DNA of 64,000 nucleotides from Helicobacter trogontum (GTDB taxonomy: Bacteria; Campylobacterota; Campylobacteria; Campylobacterales; Helicobacteraceae), in NCBI RefSeq assembly GCF_000765905.2, contig NZ_JRPL02000011.1, positions 1 through 64,000 on the forward strand. Reading direction: 5' to 3'. The position numbers were made by a program, and so were the translations under genes. The notes under the pieces are model-generated. The model saw only the letters and a program-made list of their open reading frames with translations. It had not been told where the DNA came from and made no database searches. Below are positions 9,525-20,559 of this stretch, one piece after another (within the stretch, counting starts at the first letter, position 1; every line of letters starts with the position of its first letter).

Positions 9525-10787
9525 TTATTTTAACATCTCATGCAAGAGTTTTTTACCTCGTTCGACTGCAGGTTGATTGTAGGTTTGTATGCCAAAGATA
9601 CAGCCAACAGCAGATGTTAGTAGCTCATAATACATTATAAGGCAACCAACATTTTCTTCATTTAATAAATCAAGTTCTATAGAATCTATAGGCAATCCCT
9701 CATCTTGCAATACACGCATAGTAGCACGTTTTTGTGTTGCAAGTAATTTAGCAAACGAGATGGTATTTACAAAATCAGTTGGTTCTAAGCCTTGCAATCT
9801 TATATCAGGTATCACAAGCTCATTATATCCTTCTTCTTCAATGCATAGGAATGTGATGGTTTTGTCTTGTTTGCCTTCTAAAATAAGTTGCAAAAATGAA
9901 TGTTGATCGATACTTCCAATAAGGCTTATAGGTGTTAAACCTATCTTATTAGAATCTTTATCGATTTTACCTAGGCTCTCTCCCCATAACTGCACATACC
10001 AAAGATTAAAATCTCTAAATGAACTAGAATAAGAAAATAAGATATTCATCGGCAATGTATTGTGATTTTTTGCCATAAATTGTGCCTTTTCTAAAATATG
10101 ATCCTCATTTCTTGCAAGAAAGGAATCTTGCAGGGTTTTTGCTCCTTTAAGGATGGAATCTACTTTATAACCAAGCAACATTAAAGGCAGGATGCCAACT
10201 GCACTAAGCACACTAAATCTACCACCTATATTACTTTCAATTCCAACACTATATACGCCATTTTGCTTTGCCCATGTATCAAGGGGTGAGTTTATATCAG
10301 TAATAACGAGTAGGCGGTTTTTGACACAAGATTCTAAAAGATTGTAACGCCAAATACAATATTTCATCAAAGAAGTGGTTTCAATCGTCATTCCAGACTT
10401 TGATATTACAATAAAAAGTGTTGTGTGAAGTCTAATTTTTTTCAGTGATTTCTGTATTTTTAATGGATCTGTATGTTCTAGAAATTTCACCGTAATATTG
10501 TTTCTATGTGGTAGGTGATACAGCATTGTATCAATAGCTTTTAAACCAAGTGAGCTCCCACCTATACCAATAATTACAATATGCGTAAGATCCTTTAATA
10601 CCGCACTATTATATTGCATATACGCAAGGGAATCTTGCAGAGCTTTTGTTTCATAAGGTAGATTGTAATAACCACTTTTTTGCTGCTTTTTTTCATTGAT
10701 AAGGCGAGTAAAGATTTCATCTTTTTCTTGATTTGCTTCTTGTGTATACGTTGCTAGTTTATTGAAACCTAAATGAAATTTTACCAT
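9525..10787 (-). CDS. pgi: Glucose-6-phosphate isomerase
   Basis: The start at 10787 is preceded by AAGGA, so the longer frame from 10817 is not used. The 420-residue product has the PGI fold entry IGIGGSSLGLKAI (about residues 73-85) and the family signature GGRFSVLSAVGILPL. It interconverts glucose-6-phosphate and fructose-6-phosphate in the cytoplasm. At 420 residues it belongs to the short form, as in C. jejuni, rather than the roughly 545-residue form of H. pylori. It is monocistronic, with no neighbouring sugar genes. Confidence 0.92.
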   Translation of the reverse strand: MVKFHLGFNKLATYTQEANQEKDEIFTRLINEKKQQKSGYYNLPYETKALQDSLAYMQYNSAVLKDLTHIVIIGIGGSSLGLKAIDTMLYHLPHRNNITVKFLEHTDPLKIQKSLKKIRLHTTLFIVISKSGMTIETTSLMKYCIWRYNLLESCVKNRLLVITDINSPLDTWAKQNGVYSVGIESNIGGRFSVLSAVGILPLMLLGYKVDSILKGAKTLQDSFLARNEDHILEKAQFMAKNHNTLPMNILFSYSSSFRDFNLWYVQLWGESLGKIDKDSNKIGLTPISLIGSIDQHSFLQLILEGKQDKTITFLCIEEEGYNELVIPDIRLQGLEPTDFVNTISFAKLLATQKRATMRVLQDEGLPIDSIELDLLNEENVGCLIMYYELLTSAVGCIFGIQTYNQPAVERGKKLLHEMLK

Positions 10788-10962
10788 GAGGTTTTTCCTT
10801 GCGAGATTTAAGATCAAAAAAGTTTGATAAATCTTTCATTATATAAAAAAAACATAAATATATATGAAATATAGATGTTAATGAGGTTTAAAAGTATAAA
10901 GTTTATAATCTGTTTTCTTATTTCATGCAACAATGCTTTGTTATAAAATAAATCTAATTTGC

Positions 10963-10968
10963 TATAAT
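10963..10968 (+). promoter_or_regulatory. -10 box of the PutA-like gene
   Basis: A perfect TATAAT in TTTGCTATAATGC lies 41 nt before the ATG. This placement argues that the PutA-derived gene is still expressed. Confidence 0.5.
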
Positions 10969-11009
10969 GCACTGTAAAATCAGGACGCATTCACGGAGCA
11001 CACAATATA

Positions 11010-14000
11010 ATGGCTATATATGATGAAAATGTAATAATGGCAACCGCGACAACATATTTAAATGATGCTAAGAAATATATTAGAAAAAGGGATATGCAAA
11101 TCTATCATCGTGTTAAATCATTAAGTAAAAGTGATATGGATTTTTTAGAACAACTCATGCTTATACACATAAAAAATATAGAAAAAGGTTCAAAAATTCC
11201 ACAAAATTTCTATGCTTTTTTGGATAACTTTATTCTTGATAATCTTTTTGTTAAGCATTGTTTTTCAAGTTTAGAAATGATTCGTCTTATTTGTTATCGT
11301 CTTGCATTATTACCAAATCAGGTGTTGCTAAACGATGTCAAAAGGAAGTGTAACAACATTCTTTTAAATAGTATCAAAAAATATAAGCCATACAAAAATA
11401 CAAACAATATGCTCTATGTTTTTATTCCACTACCAAACTTACAAAATGATATAGAATCTTTTGTAAAAGTATGTTTAGAGCTTTTTACACAAGATAAGAT
11501 TAACGGATTAATAATAAATCCTCTAAACCTTATTTTAAACCCAGACTTCAAAGATCAAACACAACGTATAACAGAGCTTAGTGCCAACTTGCAAATACTT
11601 TTGAATAATTCAAATGCAAAGAAGCTTGTTTTAGATAATGATTGTGAAAATCTCTTTGTGCTCTTAGCAAGTATAGAAAATGCAGTGCAAAACATTGGAT
11701 ATCCTGTTGATATTACCCTAAGTTTGCCAAGCTATCACTTTATGTCATTGGAGGCATTAGATCATATTGCAGAATTAAGCAAAAAGTTATGTAACCAAAA
11801 TAAAGCAAAGTTGTGTGTAAGGCTTAAAGATTTGGATTATGCTTATGATATTATGGAATTTAAAGCCGCACATACTCGTGCCATAAATACACATTTTACA
11901 AATCAAACTAATGCTAGAATTAACTTAATTGCACTTATAACAAAGTGCGTTCAGTATAAAGATATTCTTGCATGTTGTATTGTAAGCACAGACATGTTTG
12001 TTCTATCATTGGCAAAAAGTCTTGATATGCAAATGCAATTTGAGATAGAGCCAAGTCTACATTATCCCCTCTATAAAATCTTAACAAAACAAGGTGTCCA
12101 ACTCTCTGCGATAGCCTATTACACAACACATTTTTCAGATATGATTGCTTTGCGGTTAAAAGAAGCATATGCAAACATTCACTATGGCTTACTTGATTAT
12201 ATTTCGACACTTTATAACAAGCAAGAATGGGATAAAAAGTCTAAAGCTTTTATGCACAATCTAAAATATAGCCAAAAAGACGATCTTAAAAAGGAATATA
12301 GTCTTAGTGCTATCAAAGATTCTATGCTTTTATCACAAACACAACAATACAATTTTGAAACTTTTGATTATACGCTAAGAAAACCTCTAGTGCTATCTCA
12401 AATAATGCTTTTACAGAATCTAACAACAAAAGATTCTATGAAATCAAATTATGTAGATTCTAAGGATAAGGACAACGTGGGCTCATTTCTAAAAGATTTA
12501 GAAAATTTGCAAATATACATGCCAAATACAAGTAAGCTAGAAGATGTTTTATATCTTAATGCACAAGATATGCATAGACTAAATATGCAAAGTATGAATA
12601 ATGCTCCAGCAACATTTTCACTCTATGCGGAAAAGGAAAAAGAAGAGTTGAATTTAGCCCATAAAAAGCAAGAAGAAATATTGCAAAATAGGAGTAATAT
12701 CATAACCTCTGTGATTGGCCGCATTAAAGAATGTATGCCATCGCTTTTTGCAACATTGTGTGAGTTGTATCCAAACACACCGCCAAGCATTTATGAAGAG
12801 CAAGTATATATGTTGCTTGATAGCTTTAAATATTATGCTTATGCATACAAGCAGCTCCTGCAAGAGACAGAATCCGTATTGCTTATGCCACTAGGAAACA
12901 TCTTTATTCATACAAAGAAACTAGCTATACATGAGATTGGTGCTGTGATTGCAAGCAATATTATGATAGGTAATGTTTCGTTTTTAGAAGATTCTGTAAT
13001 GAGTCGAATATTTTATTATCTTTTTACACCTATTTTTGATTTTTGCCCTTTCTTGTGTGTAATGGAGAACAAAAAGGCAAGAGAGAGAGAATTAATTGAT
13101 TATGAAATTATTACAAAACAAGACTTTATGAAATTACAGACAAGTGAGCGAACAAATAACTTTTTGGTATGGGACAAAGGTGTAAGTGTTGTGTTTATTA
13201 GCTCATTTTATGACATACATGAAGCAGTCAAAGAAGTGCAATATATGCGATTTAGCTTACATGCACAAATTTTGATTTATACAGATTCCTACATTTATGA
13301 AGTAGCAAAGCAAATCTTTATTCCATCGCAAGTTATGCAAACAAGCCTTGCAGATCTCATCTTAAATTTACCAAAAGATACATCAAACTTTAGCCTTTTT
13401 ACTTATAATAAAGCAGAGATGAATTATGCAATAAACAAACTAAAAGTGTCACTTTGTATCAATGGTGCATACAAATCAAAGCTGGTATCAGGCACTCCAA
13501 GGACATTTTCACCTGGCTATCTACAGCCTTTTGGCAGTAAGCTTTTGCTTGGTAAACTTGTGCAGACAAGCCCTAATAGTGTGATTTTGCATAATAGTTT
13601 ATATTCTGATATTATTGGTTGTTTTAGCGAGATTCTAAGTATTGATGAGATTGAGTTTCTCTATAATCTCAATCATAATTACAGCCAGTTTTTAAAAAAT
13701 CTCACACGCATAGCAAGTTTTGATAATATCTATGAGACAAAGAAGCCATATAGCATGTGTGTGCGTGTTTATGAACAGGATGATTTCTTTCATGTATGTG
13801 TCATTATGCTCATTAGCTTCTTATTGCAAATAAAAACTCGACTTAGTTTTGTAAAAGAGTATTTTGCACAAGCTCCAGATACACCAAAGATACTACAAAA
13901 AGCGTTGCAAGAGAAATATATTGATTATTTTACCTTGAATTTTGAAGATGAAAAGTCTTTTAGAGATTCTATTGACACAGAAACTTTGGTGCGTATCCTG

Positions 14001-14174
14001 CAAGATGAAAGTGAGTTTGCTTCCACAGAGACTTATACATACTTAAGCAATCAAGGCATCATTGCAGAGTATTCATTGCCTATACTTAATTGTCACTTGG
14101 AGCTTGAACGCTATCTTGCAACGCAGTATATCCAAATCGAGCCAAATATGCTTTTACAAACACATGTGTGTTGA
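11010..14174 (+). CDS. Degenerate PutA-like protein, probable pseudoenzyme
   Basis: An intact 1054-codon frame. Read against PutA (proline dehydrogenase / P5C dehydrogenase) the order is preserved. A helical N-terminus is followed by a barrel-like part (about residues 120-420) with INPLNLILNP, then VRLKDLDYAYDIMEFKAA where PutA has RLVKGANLE, then FEIEPSLHYPLY where PutA has FEMLEGM. An aldehyde dehydrogenase-like N-part follows (about 590-665) with PLGNIFIHTKKLAIHEIG. The C-terminal tail ILNCHLELERYL matches the PutA end. The proline dehydrogenase RRxxE motif reads RLKEA, and the ALDH catalytic Cys and LELGGK segments seem deleted. PutA is usually about 1160 residues. Function unknown; catalysis seems unlikely. 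Confidence 0.6.
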   Translation: MAIYDENVIMATATTYLNDAKKYIRKRDMQIYHRVKSLSKSDMDFLEQLMLIHIKNIEKGSKIPQNFYAFLDNFILDNLFVKHCFSSLEMIRLICYRLALLPNQVLLNDVKRKCNNILLNSIKKYKPYKNTNNMLYVFIPLPNLQNDIESFVKVCLELFTQDKINGLIINPLNLILNPDFKDQTQRITELSANLQILLNNSNAKKLVLDNDCENLFVLLASIENAVQNIGYPVDITLSLPSYHFMSLEALDHIAELSKKLCNQNKAKLCVRLKDLDYAYDIMEFKAAHTRAINTHFTNQTNARINLIALITKCVQYKDILACCIVSTDMFVLSLAKSLDMQMQFEIEPSLHYPLYKILTKQGVQLSAIAYYTTHFSDMIALRLKEAYANIHYGLLDYISTLYNKQEWDKKSKAFMHNLKYSQKDDLKKEYSLSAIKDSMLLSQTQQYNFETFDYTLRKPLVLSQIMLLQNLTTKDSMKSNYVDSKDKDNVGSFLKDLENLQIYMPNTSKLEDVLYLNAQDMHRLNMQSMNNAPATFSLYAEKEKEELNLAHKKQEEILQNRSNIITSVIGRIKECMPSLFATLCELYPNTPPSIYEEQVYMLLDSFKYYAYAYKQLLQETESVLLMPLGNIFIHTKKLAIHEIGAVIASNIMIGNVSFLEDSVMSRIFYYLFTPIFDFCPFLCVMENKKARERELIDYEIITKQDFMKLQTSERTNNFLVWDKGVSVVFISSFYDIHEAVKEVQYMRFSLHAQILIYTDSYIYEVAKQIFIPSQVMQTSLADLILNLPKDTSNFSLFTYNKAEMNYAINKLKVSLCINGAYKSKLVSGTPRTFSPGYLQPFGSKLLLGKLVQTSPNSVILHNSLYSDIIGCFSEILSIDEIEFLYNLNHNYSQFLKNLTRIASFDNIYETKKPYSMCVRVYEQDDFFHVCVIMLISFLLQIKTRLSFVKEYFAQAPDTPKILQKALQEKYIDYFTLNFEDEKSFRDSIDTETLVRILQDESEFASTETYTYLSNQGIIAEYSLPILNCHLELERYLATQYIQIEPNMLLQTHVC

Positions 14175-14225
14175 TGTATGCTTACTTGGGGTATGATATA
14201 TAGAAGTGCAAAGCATGATATAAAT

Positions 14226-14609
14226 TTATCTTTGATTTATTATTATGCTTTGTAGACCCCCTGCTTTCCAATACCCTTTAACTTTGTATTCATCGAGTTT
14301 ACATAGATTTGAATCTGTTATAAATTCAATATGTTTATATTTCAGTATAACATTAGGTAGATTTTTGCAGTGATCTAGAAATATCATGTCTTTATCTAAA
14401 TATGGCAGGATATTAGCATACAGATACATGGCTTGCAACACCAACTACATTGCATTATCTTTACTACCATCATTTATAAAAATACATTCAAATTTAAGTG
14501 CTTGATCACTATTTTTGGCAATAGAATCTAAGATATCAAAAACCTCTTTACTGAAAGCTTCTAAATTTTTAGATTCATTATAGCAAGGGACAATAAGCGA
14601 AAGTTTCAT
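14226..14609 (-). pseudogene. Truncated family 2 glycosyltransferase remnant
   Basis: From the ATG at 14609 a 54-residue frame begins MKLSLIVPCYNESKNLEAF and reaches FINDGSKDNAM. This is the N-terminal nucleotide-sugar-binding half of a GT-A family 2 glycosyltransferase. It stops at TAG (14445-14447). The same frame then stays open to 14226 for 72 more codons that do not resemble the middle of a GT2 enzyme. A complete enzyme would have at least 230 residues, so an internal deletion plus a stop, or a fusion to another decayed gene, is inferred. Confidence 0.65.
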
Positions 14610-14794
14610 AATTAGATCCTATCTTTAAAAATAGGCAATATTATACCAAAAATTGCCATTAGGTAATAGCTTATGGGTTTTCATTAACAGCCATCTTTGT
14701 TGTGATGAGACATTTTAGATATGAATTTATATTAATTAGCAACAAGCAATAATTTAAGCATTTATCATTATAAAATACTGCAAACATGCAGGAA

Positions 14795-14800
14795 TATAGT
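14795..14800 (+). promoter_or_regulatory. Candidate -10 box of mraY
   Basis: TATAGT in GGAATATAGTAG, about 58 nt before the mraY ATG. No -35 box is seen. Confidence 0.3.
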
Positions 14801-14857
14801 AGAATTCCATTTTAGTTTCAATCTCTACATAAAAAAAGCACATTGTAAGGAAATATC

Positions 14858-15922
14858 ATGTTTTATGAGCTACATGGAATCTTAAACATTACTTTATTAA
14901 AATACATTACCTTTCGCTCTGGTTTAGCATTTTTTCTTGCTTTTTTGCTAAGCGTGTATTGTATGCCATTGTTTATCGCATGGGCAAAAGCTAAAAGAGC
15001 GAACCAACCAATTTCAGATTCTATAAGAACACATGCAAATAAGAAAGACACGCCAACTATGGGTGGTTTGGTATTTGTCTTTTCCGCTGTTGTATCAAGC
15101 TTGCTTTGTGCAAATCTTAGCAACTCTTATGTGCAAATTGGACTTGTTTGTCTTATTGCATTTATGCTTGTTGGTGCAAGAGATGATTATATGAAAATTT
15201 CAGCACGAAGTAATGCGGGTATGAGTTCAAGAGCAAAGTTTCTACTTTTAGCTTGTGTGGCATTTATTTTAAGTTTATGGCTTTATTTATCTGGTTTGAG
15301 CACTGATTTTTACGTTCCATTGCTTAAAAAGCCTATACTCACATTAGAATCTTGCTCTTATGTTATGATTGCCTTTTGGGTGATCGTATTTTTAGCGACT
15401 ACAAATGCAGTAAATGTGACTGATGGGCTTGATGGATTGGCAACTATTCCTAGTATCTGCACCCTTGCATCCTTAAGTGTATTTGTGTATATAGGTGGAA
15501 ATTTTGAGATGGCAAAATACCTGCTTTGGCCTCATATTATAGATTCTGGTGAAGTGATGGTTTTAAGTCTTGCTATGATAGGTGCACTTTTTGGATTTTT
15601 GTGGTACAACTGTCACCCTGCACAAGTCTTTATGGGAGATAGCGGAAGTTTAGCATTGGGTGGTTTTATTGCATATTGCGCTATTGTTTCAAAGAATGAG
15701 ATATTACTAATTCTTATGGGCTCTATTTTTGTGATTGAGACCATTTCTGTGATTTTGCAAATTGGAAGCTATAAATTGCGTCAAAAAAGGATTTTTTTGA
15801 TGGCACCAATCCATCACCACTTTGAGGCAAAGGGTTGGGCGGAAAATAAAATCATCGTAAGGTTTTGGATCATTGCTATTTTATCAAATCTTGTCGCACT
15901 CATCACTTTAAAGATTCGATAA
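14858..15922 (+). CDS. mraY: Phospho-N-acetylmuramoyl-pentapeptide transferase
   Basis: A 354-residue, about ten-span inner-membrane enzyme that makes lipid I from UDP-MurNAc-pentapeptide and undecaprenyl phosphate. Visible family marks are KKDTPTMGG (about residue 63), the catalytic DDY (about 115), [10 protein letters not shown] (about 190), FMGDSG and the late APIHHHFE motif. AAGGAAATATC precedes the ATG. In H. pylori murD follows mraY directly; here the next gene is a convergent membrane protein, so that pairing is broken. Confidence 0.95.
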   Translation: MFYELHGILNITLLKYITFRSGLAFFLAFLLSVYCMPLFIAWAKAKRANQPISDSIRTHANKKDTPTMGGLVFVFSAVVSSLLCANLSNSYVQIGLVCLIAFMLVGARDDYMKISARSNAGMSSRAKFLLLACVAFILSLWLYLSGLSTDFYVPLLKKPILTLESCSYVMIAFWVIVFLATTNAVNVTDGLDGLATIPSICTLASLSVFVYIGGNFEMAKYLLWPHIIDSGEVMVLSLAMIGALFGFLWYNCHPAQVFMGDSGSLALGGFIAYCAIVSKNEILLILMGSIFVIETISVILQIGSYKLRQKRIFLMAPIHHHFEAKGWAENKIIVRFWIIAILSNLVALITLKIR

Positions 15923-15979
15923 GACGTTTTATTTGATATTTGTTTTGCAATAGAGATTTTAATGGGTATCAACTTAGAA

Positions 15980-16567
15980 TCATAGTTGCCCAAACGCAAG
16001 CAAAAATAAATATTTGAAATCATACAGAAAACCGCCCAATTCTTTCATTGTTATGTCTGCTTTTTCACATGCAAATTCATCGGGGTCAATATATTGAAAC
16101 ATGCCTGATAATGTATTGCACACATTTTTATCAATGCGTGCTTGAGCAATCACAAAATTTCTGCCTTCAGCTACCATTATCGATGCAATTTTTTTAGCTA
16201 AATCAGATTTTGCTTCTGCACCAAAAATATAATTATCCCATGTTTTTTCAACATAAAGACCAGATGTTTTTCCTTTCATTAAACTATATAGTCGTTGCAT
16301 ATAAACTTCACATATTCGCTTATCAATTCCTGTGCGAATGCACTCTTGGGGTATAATAGAATGAATTTGTGTAATCCTATAGTTTTCATACTGACTTTGT
16401 GTTTTTTCTTTTATATCATCAAGAAATATAAAAACCCCTATACATGTAATGATACCAAAACATGCAACAATAGAAAGTACCCACTTAATAGCCCTTTTTA
16501 ATATCCCAAATCTAATTAAAATAGCAACGAGCACTGCAAGTGCAAACAACAAGGTTAAGATAAACAT
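15980..16567 (-). CDS. Membrane protein of unknown function
   Basis: The start was set at 16567, where GGAGG precedes ATG. The 195-residue product has two N-terminal hydrophobic segments (about residues 2-20 and 27-50). A soluble region of about 140 residues follows with four cysteines (in PQECIRTG, KRICEVY, KNVCNTL and FACEKA) that could form two disulfides if periplasmic. No family is recognised. It stands alone between mraY and an integrase relic, so it may be accessory cargo. Confidence 0.6.
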   Translation of the reverse strand: MFILTLLFALAVLVAILIRFGILKRAIKWVLSIVACFGIITCIGVFIFLDDIKEKTQSQYENYRITQIHSIIPQECIRTGIDKRICEVYMQRLYSLMKGKTSGLYVEKTWDNYIFGAEAKSDLAKKIASIMVAEGRNFVIAQARIDKNVCNTLSGMFQYIDPDEFACEKADITMKELGGFLYDFKYLFLLAFGQL

Positions 16568-16750
16568 AAAAACCTCCAAATAATATAACCGATCTAAATA
16601 TCTATTATATATTAAACTTATTTCAAATACTCAAATCTATAAGATTCTAGCACCTTTGCACACAAAATCCCCCTTATTCATGCTAAGAACTAACCTATCA
16701 TTACGATTAATCACAAACAAGTCATCCTTTTTACTAGTCTTTTTGATTTT

Positions 16751-17392
16751 TCTAACATGCACCATCAATATTACAAAAAGCCTTATTAAGTGTAATTAAT
16801 ATCTCTTTTAATTCCTGCTTATGTATGGATTCATGGTGCTTTACATTATGCTTTTTAAAGAGTATGTTATACTTAATCCTATCACACACTATACATAATA
16901 TAATCAAGTGCTTTCATATAGTTAAAAATCTGCTTACATACAGAATACAACGTTTTGCATGTAGCTAGTTTATTACTTGTTTGATAGTCTTGCAATATGG
17001 CTAAAATATCATTTTTAGTAATATCCCTTATATCTTTATTGCCAAATGCAGCACATAAAATATTAGAATAATGCTTATATCTTGCAAGTGTAACCGCCCT
17101 TACATTCTTACTAGCTAACCATTCATTACAAACCTTATATCTGCGATAATATCAACGTAACATACAAATCATTCATCATCAAAATCTTAGATAAGCAGAT
17201 TTTTCATATTGTTCAATGTAATATATTTACATTTATTTTTATACTTGTTTTTGTTTTTATCTCTAACATCTAAGAGTTGCAAATATTCCTTTAGATTTAA
17301 CCCCTTTTGCTTGTATTCAACACTTTCAATAATATTGTTATATCTCTTTGCTATCTCTCTAGCGTTATTTAAGTTGAATTGCGGGTATTGCT
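16751..17392 (-). pseudogene. Decayed phage-type tyrosine integrase (P4-like)
   Basis: Minus-strand frames still read as an integrase in order. From 17392 to 17187 comes QYPQFNLNNAREIAKRYNN and more, the end of the arm-binding N-domain (the usual YPxxSLxxAR pattern), ending in TAA. From about 17137 to 16882 comes NEWLASKNV to IFNYMKALDY, the core-binding domain (GNKDIRDITKNDI, ATCKTLYSV), ending in TGA. From 16881 to 16751 comes KHHESIHKQELKEILITLNK, ending in TAG. The catalytic domain with the Arg-His-Arg-Tyr residues is missing. It marks a lost genomic island or prophage. Confidence 0.7.
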
Positions 17393-17902
17393 AATGCTTT
17401 GCTTACTTGGTTTTACAAATATGTATCAGTTATAAATCATTTAAAAAAGAATAGCATGTAAAAAACGATGCTCTTATATTTTAATATTACATGAGTATTT
17501 CTAGATTCACTTATACATATATGTAAATTTATATACAAGTTCATGTGTAATGTTATATGGTTTTGTGTATATGCTTACTCACTTAAGAGTGTAGTTCTAT
17601 GATGAAACAAGAATGCCAATACATAGTATAATGATTCTATTTTTCATACCAATTTACACCCCAAATATTCTACTCATACTATACAGAAAGCTTTAATCTA
17701 TTAACTACATAAATTCCCTAGTCTTGTTTGTGTAATAAATGAAGATAACAAATAATATATTAAAAAATTGAGAAGCGCATATGATTTAAAACCTTTATGA
17801 CTAAACCATTTCATCAATAATCTAAGATGTAAACACGGAATATAAAATACGAAATAGATGGAGAGAATATTAAAGTGATAAGTATCTAAATACTAAGATG
17901 TT
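17393..17902. other. AT-rich spacer beside the integrase relic
   Basis: About 510 bp without a supported gene. The integrase N-terminus should have extended into this stretch but could not be followed past 17392. No tRNA or direct-repeat att site was found nearby. Confidence 0.4.
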
Positions 17903-17933
17903 ATAAAAAGAGAATATCGCGGCTGATATTCCC
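17903..17933 (-). terminator. Intrinsic terminator of rpsU
   Basis: On the minus strand the perfect 7-bp stem GAATATC/GATATTC (17925-17931 and 17912-17918, loop AGCCGC) is followed by TCTTTTTATAA. It lies about 35 bp after the rpsU stop. Confidence 0.8.
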
Positions 17934-17967
17934 CAAGTCAAAAGACTTAATAAATTATTTTAATATG

Positions 17968-18180
17968 TTATAAACGAGATTCATAGCGTCTTAACATATA
18001 AAGTCGTTTTAACATTTTTTTCTTAGCGTTGATTTTTCGCTTTTTGCGTTGTTCTGTTGCAGATTCAAAAAATCTTCTTGAACGACATTCTGTTACGATA
18101 AGATTCCTATCAGCTTGTTTCTTGAATCTTCTATACGCTTCATCAAAAGTTTCAACTTCTTTTACTTTAATGCCTGGCAT
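17968..18180 (-). CDS. rpsU: 30S ribosomal protein S21
   Basis: A 70-residue, highly basic protein starting [19 protein letters not shown] and ending [13 protein letters not shown], the epsilonproteobacterial S21 pattern. The start at 18180 was chosen because family members begin with MPGIKV; a GTG four codons earlier is also open. S21 sits on the 30S platform and helps anti-Shine-Dalgarno pairing. It is a single-gene unit with its own -10 and terminator. Confidence 0.95.
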   Translation of the reverse strand: MPGIKVKEVETFDEAYRRFKKQADRNLIVTECRSRRFFESATEQRKKRKINAKKKMLKRLYMLRRYESRL

Positions 18181-18214
18181 ATCATCACCCACTTTCTTTG
18201 AAAAATTGGACTAA

Positions 18215-18220
18215 ATTATA
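18215..18220 (-). promoter_or_regulatory. -10 box of rpsU
   Basis: TATAAT on the minus strand in CTTTCGATATAATTTAG, 35 nt before the rpsU ATG. Confidence 0.5.
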
Positions 18221-18322
18221 TCGAAAGAATGCAAACAAAGGTAAATATCTTTAATTTTCCACCCATACATCCTGATTAATAACTAACATATGTTATTGCG
18301 ATTAAATTGGAGATTAGAATCC

Positions 18323-19585
<1,263 letters not shown>

Positions 19586-20440
19586 CTATATATCCTTTTT
19601 ATTTTGTTTTAATAAATAATGCACAACATTATCTGTATAGATTCCAAAACCACAACTTTTTACCTCATCAATACAAGATATACCACCAGATAAAAACGTA
19701 AAATTTTGGATAACCATACGGAAAAATAAATCATCATAATATTCAACTGGCACAGGCAATAGCGGAGCACATATAAGATTTTCATAATCTGATGAACATA
19801 AATCTAGAAGTCTTTTGATCTCTGTGCGTAAAAAGTCAGGGCATATTGCCAGAAATGCTTTTAAGCTTACTGCATCATTGACTTGTAAAAGTTTTGCAAG
19901 AAAATCAATACTCTGCAATCTCTCAATATTTAATGTTGCAAAGTCTTTATAGTCTAGTTCTGTGTTATCTACACAAACTTTGGCAATACTTGCATTTGTA
20001 ACTTGCAGTAATGGCTTAATACCTAATTCCTCAAAGATACGAATGCCAAGTTCTAGAATCTTTAAATATTCGCTTTCATCAAGACATTCTACACCGATTT
20101 GATTGTGCTCTATGGTGGGGTAACTAAAAACAGGTTGGATATAAAACCACTTTTTTTGTGTCGTACTTCGACCAAGTCGCTTTGTGATAATCCGCACAAC
20201 ATCAATTGTGCTATCATTTCTCATTGCAATTTGATGATTTTTTTCGCTACTTAATTGAATCACATCTCTGTTTAGAAAGCTTTTTTGATGTTCTTGATAG
20301 ACAAAAGTGGGACTTACAATCTCTTCAAAACCATGCTCATAAAAAAGATTCACACTTAGATTCTCAACCTTTCGTTTGAGTGCTGCTGATAGCCCAAAAT
20401 GAAGCTTACTTCCTTCTGGAATCTCATGTTCTAAAATCAT
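19586..20440 (-). CDS. HisZ-like class II aminoacyl-tRNA-synthetase-fold protein
   Basis: A 284-residue protein starting with the HisS/HisZ pattern (EIPEGSKLHFGLSAALKRKVENL, in part), followed by the class II motif (GFEEIVSPTFVY) and AMRNDSTIDVVRII. It lacks the anticodon-binding C-domain of HisRS and is shorter than a full HisZ. HisZ normally activates short-form HisG, the first enzyme of histidine synthesis. No his genes lie nearby; it is coupled to purA instead. A -10 lies at 20488-20493 on the minus strand. It may be HisZ or a repurposed paralogue. Confidence 0.65.
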   Translation of the reverse strand: MILEHEIPEGSKLHFGLSAALKRKVENLSVNLFYEHGFEEIVSPTFVYQEHQKSFLNRDVIQLSSEKNHQIAMRNDSTIDVVRIITKRLGRSTTQKKWFYIQPVFSYPTIEHNQIGVECLDESEYLKILELGIRIFEELGIKPLLQVTNASIAKVCVDNTELDYKDFATLNIERLQSIDFLAKLLQVNDAVSLKAFLAICPDFLRTEIKRLLDLCSSDYENLICAPLLPVPVEYYDDLFFRMVIQNFTFLSGGISCIDEVKSCGFGIYTDNVVHYLLKQNKKDI

Positions 20441-20487
20441 ATTTCACCTTTTCTTGCTTGCAACAAACTCATTATTACAAAGTTTTA

Positions 20488-20493
20488 ATTATA
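20488..20493 (-). promoter_or_regulatory. -10 box of the hisZ-like/purA operon
   Basis: TATAAT on the minus strand in CAGCTATAATTAAAAC, about 48 nt before the hisZ-like ATG. Confidence 0.45.
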
Positions 20494-20559
20494 GCTGATA
20501 CTTGATAAACAACGCGATTTTTTAGAATCTTGGATTATTTAATTCCTTAAATATGGCAT

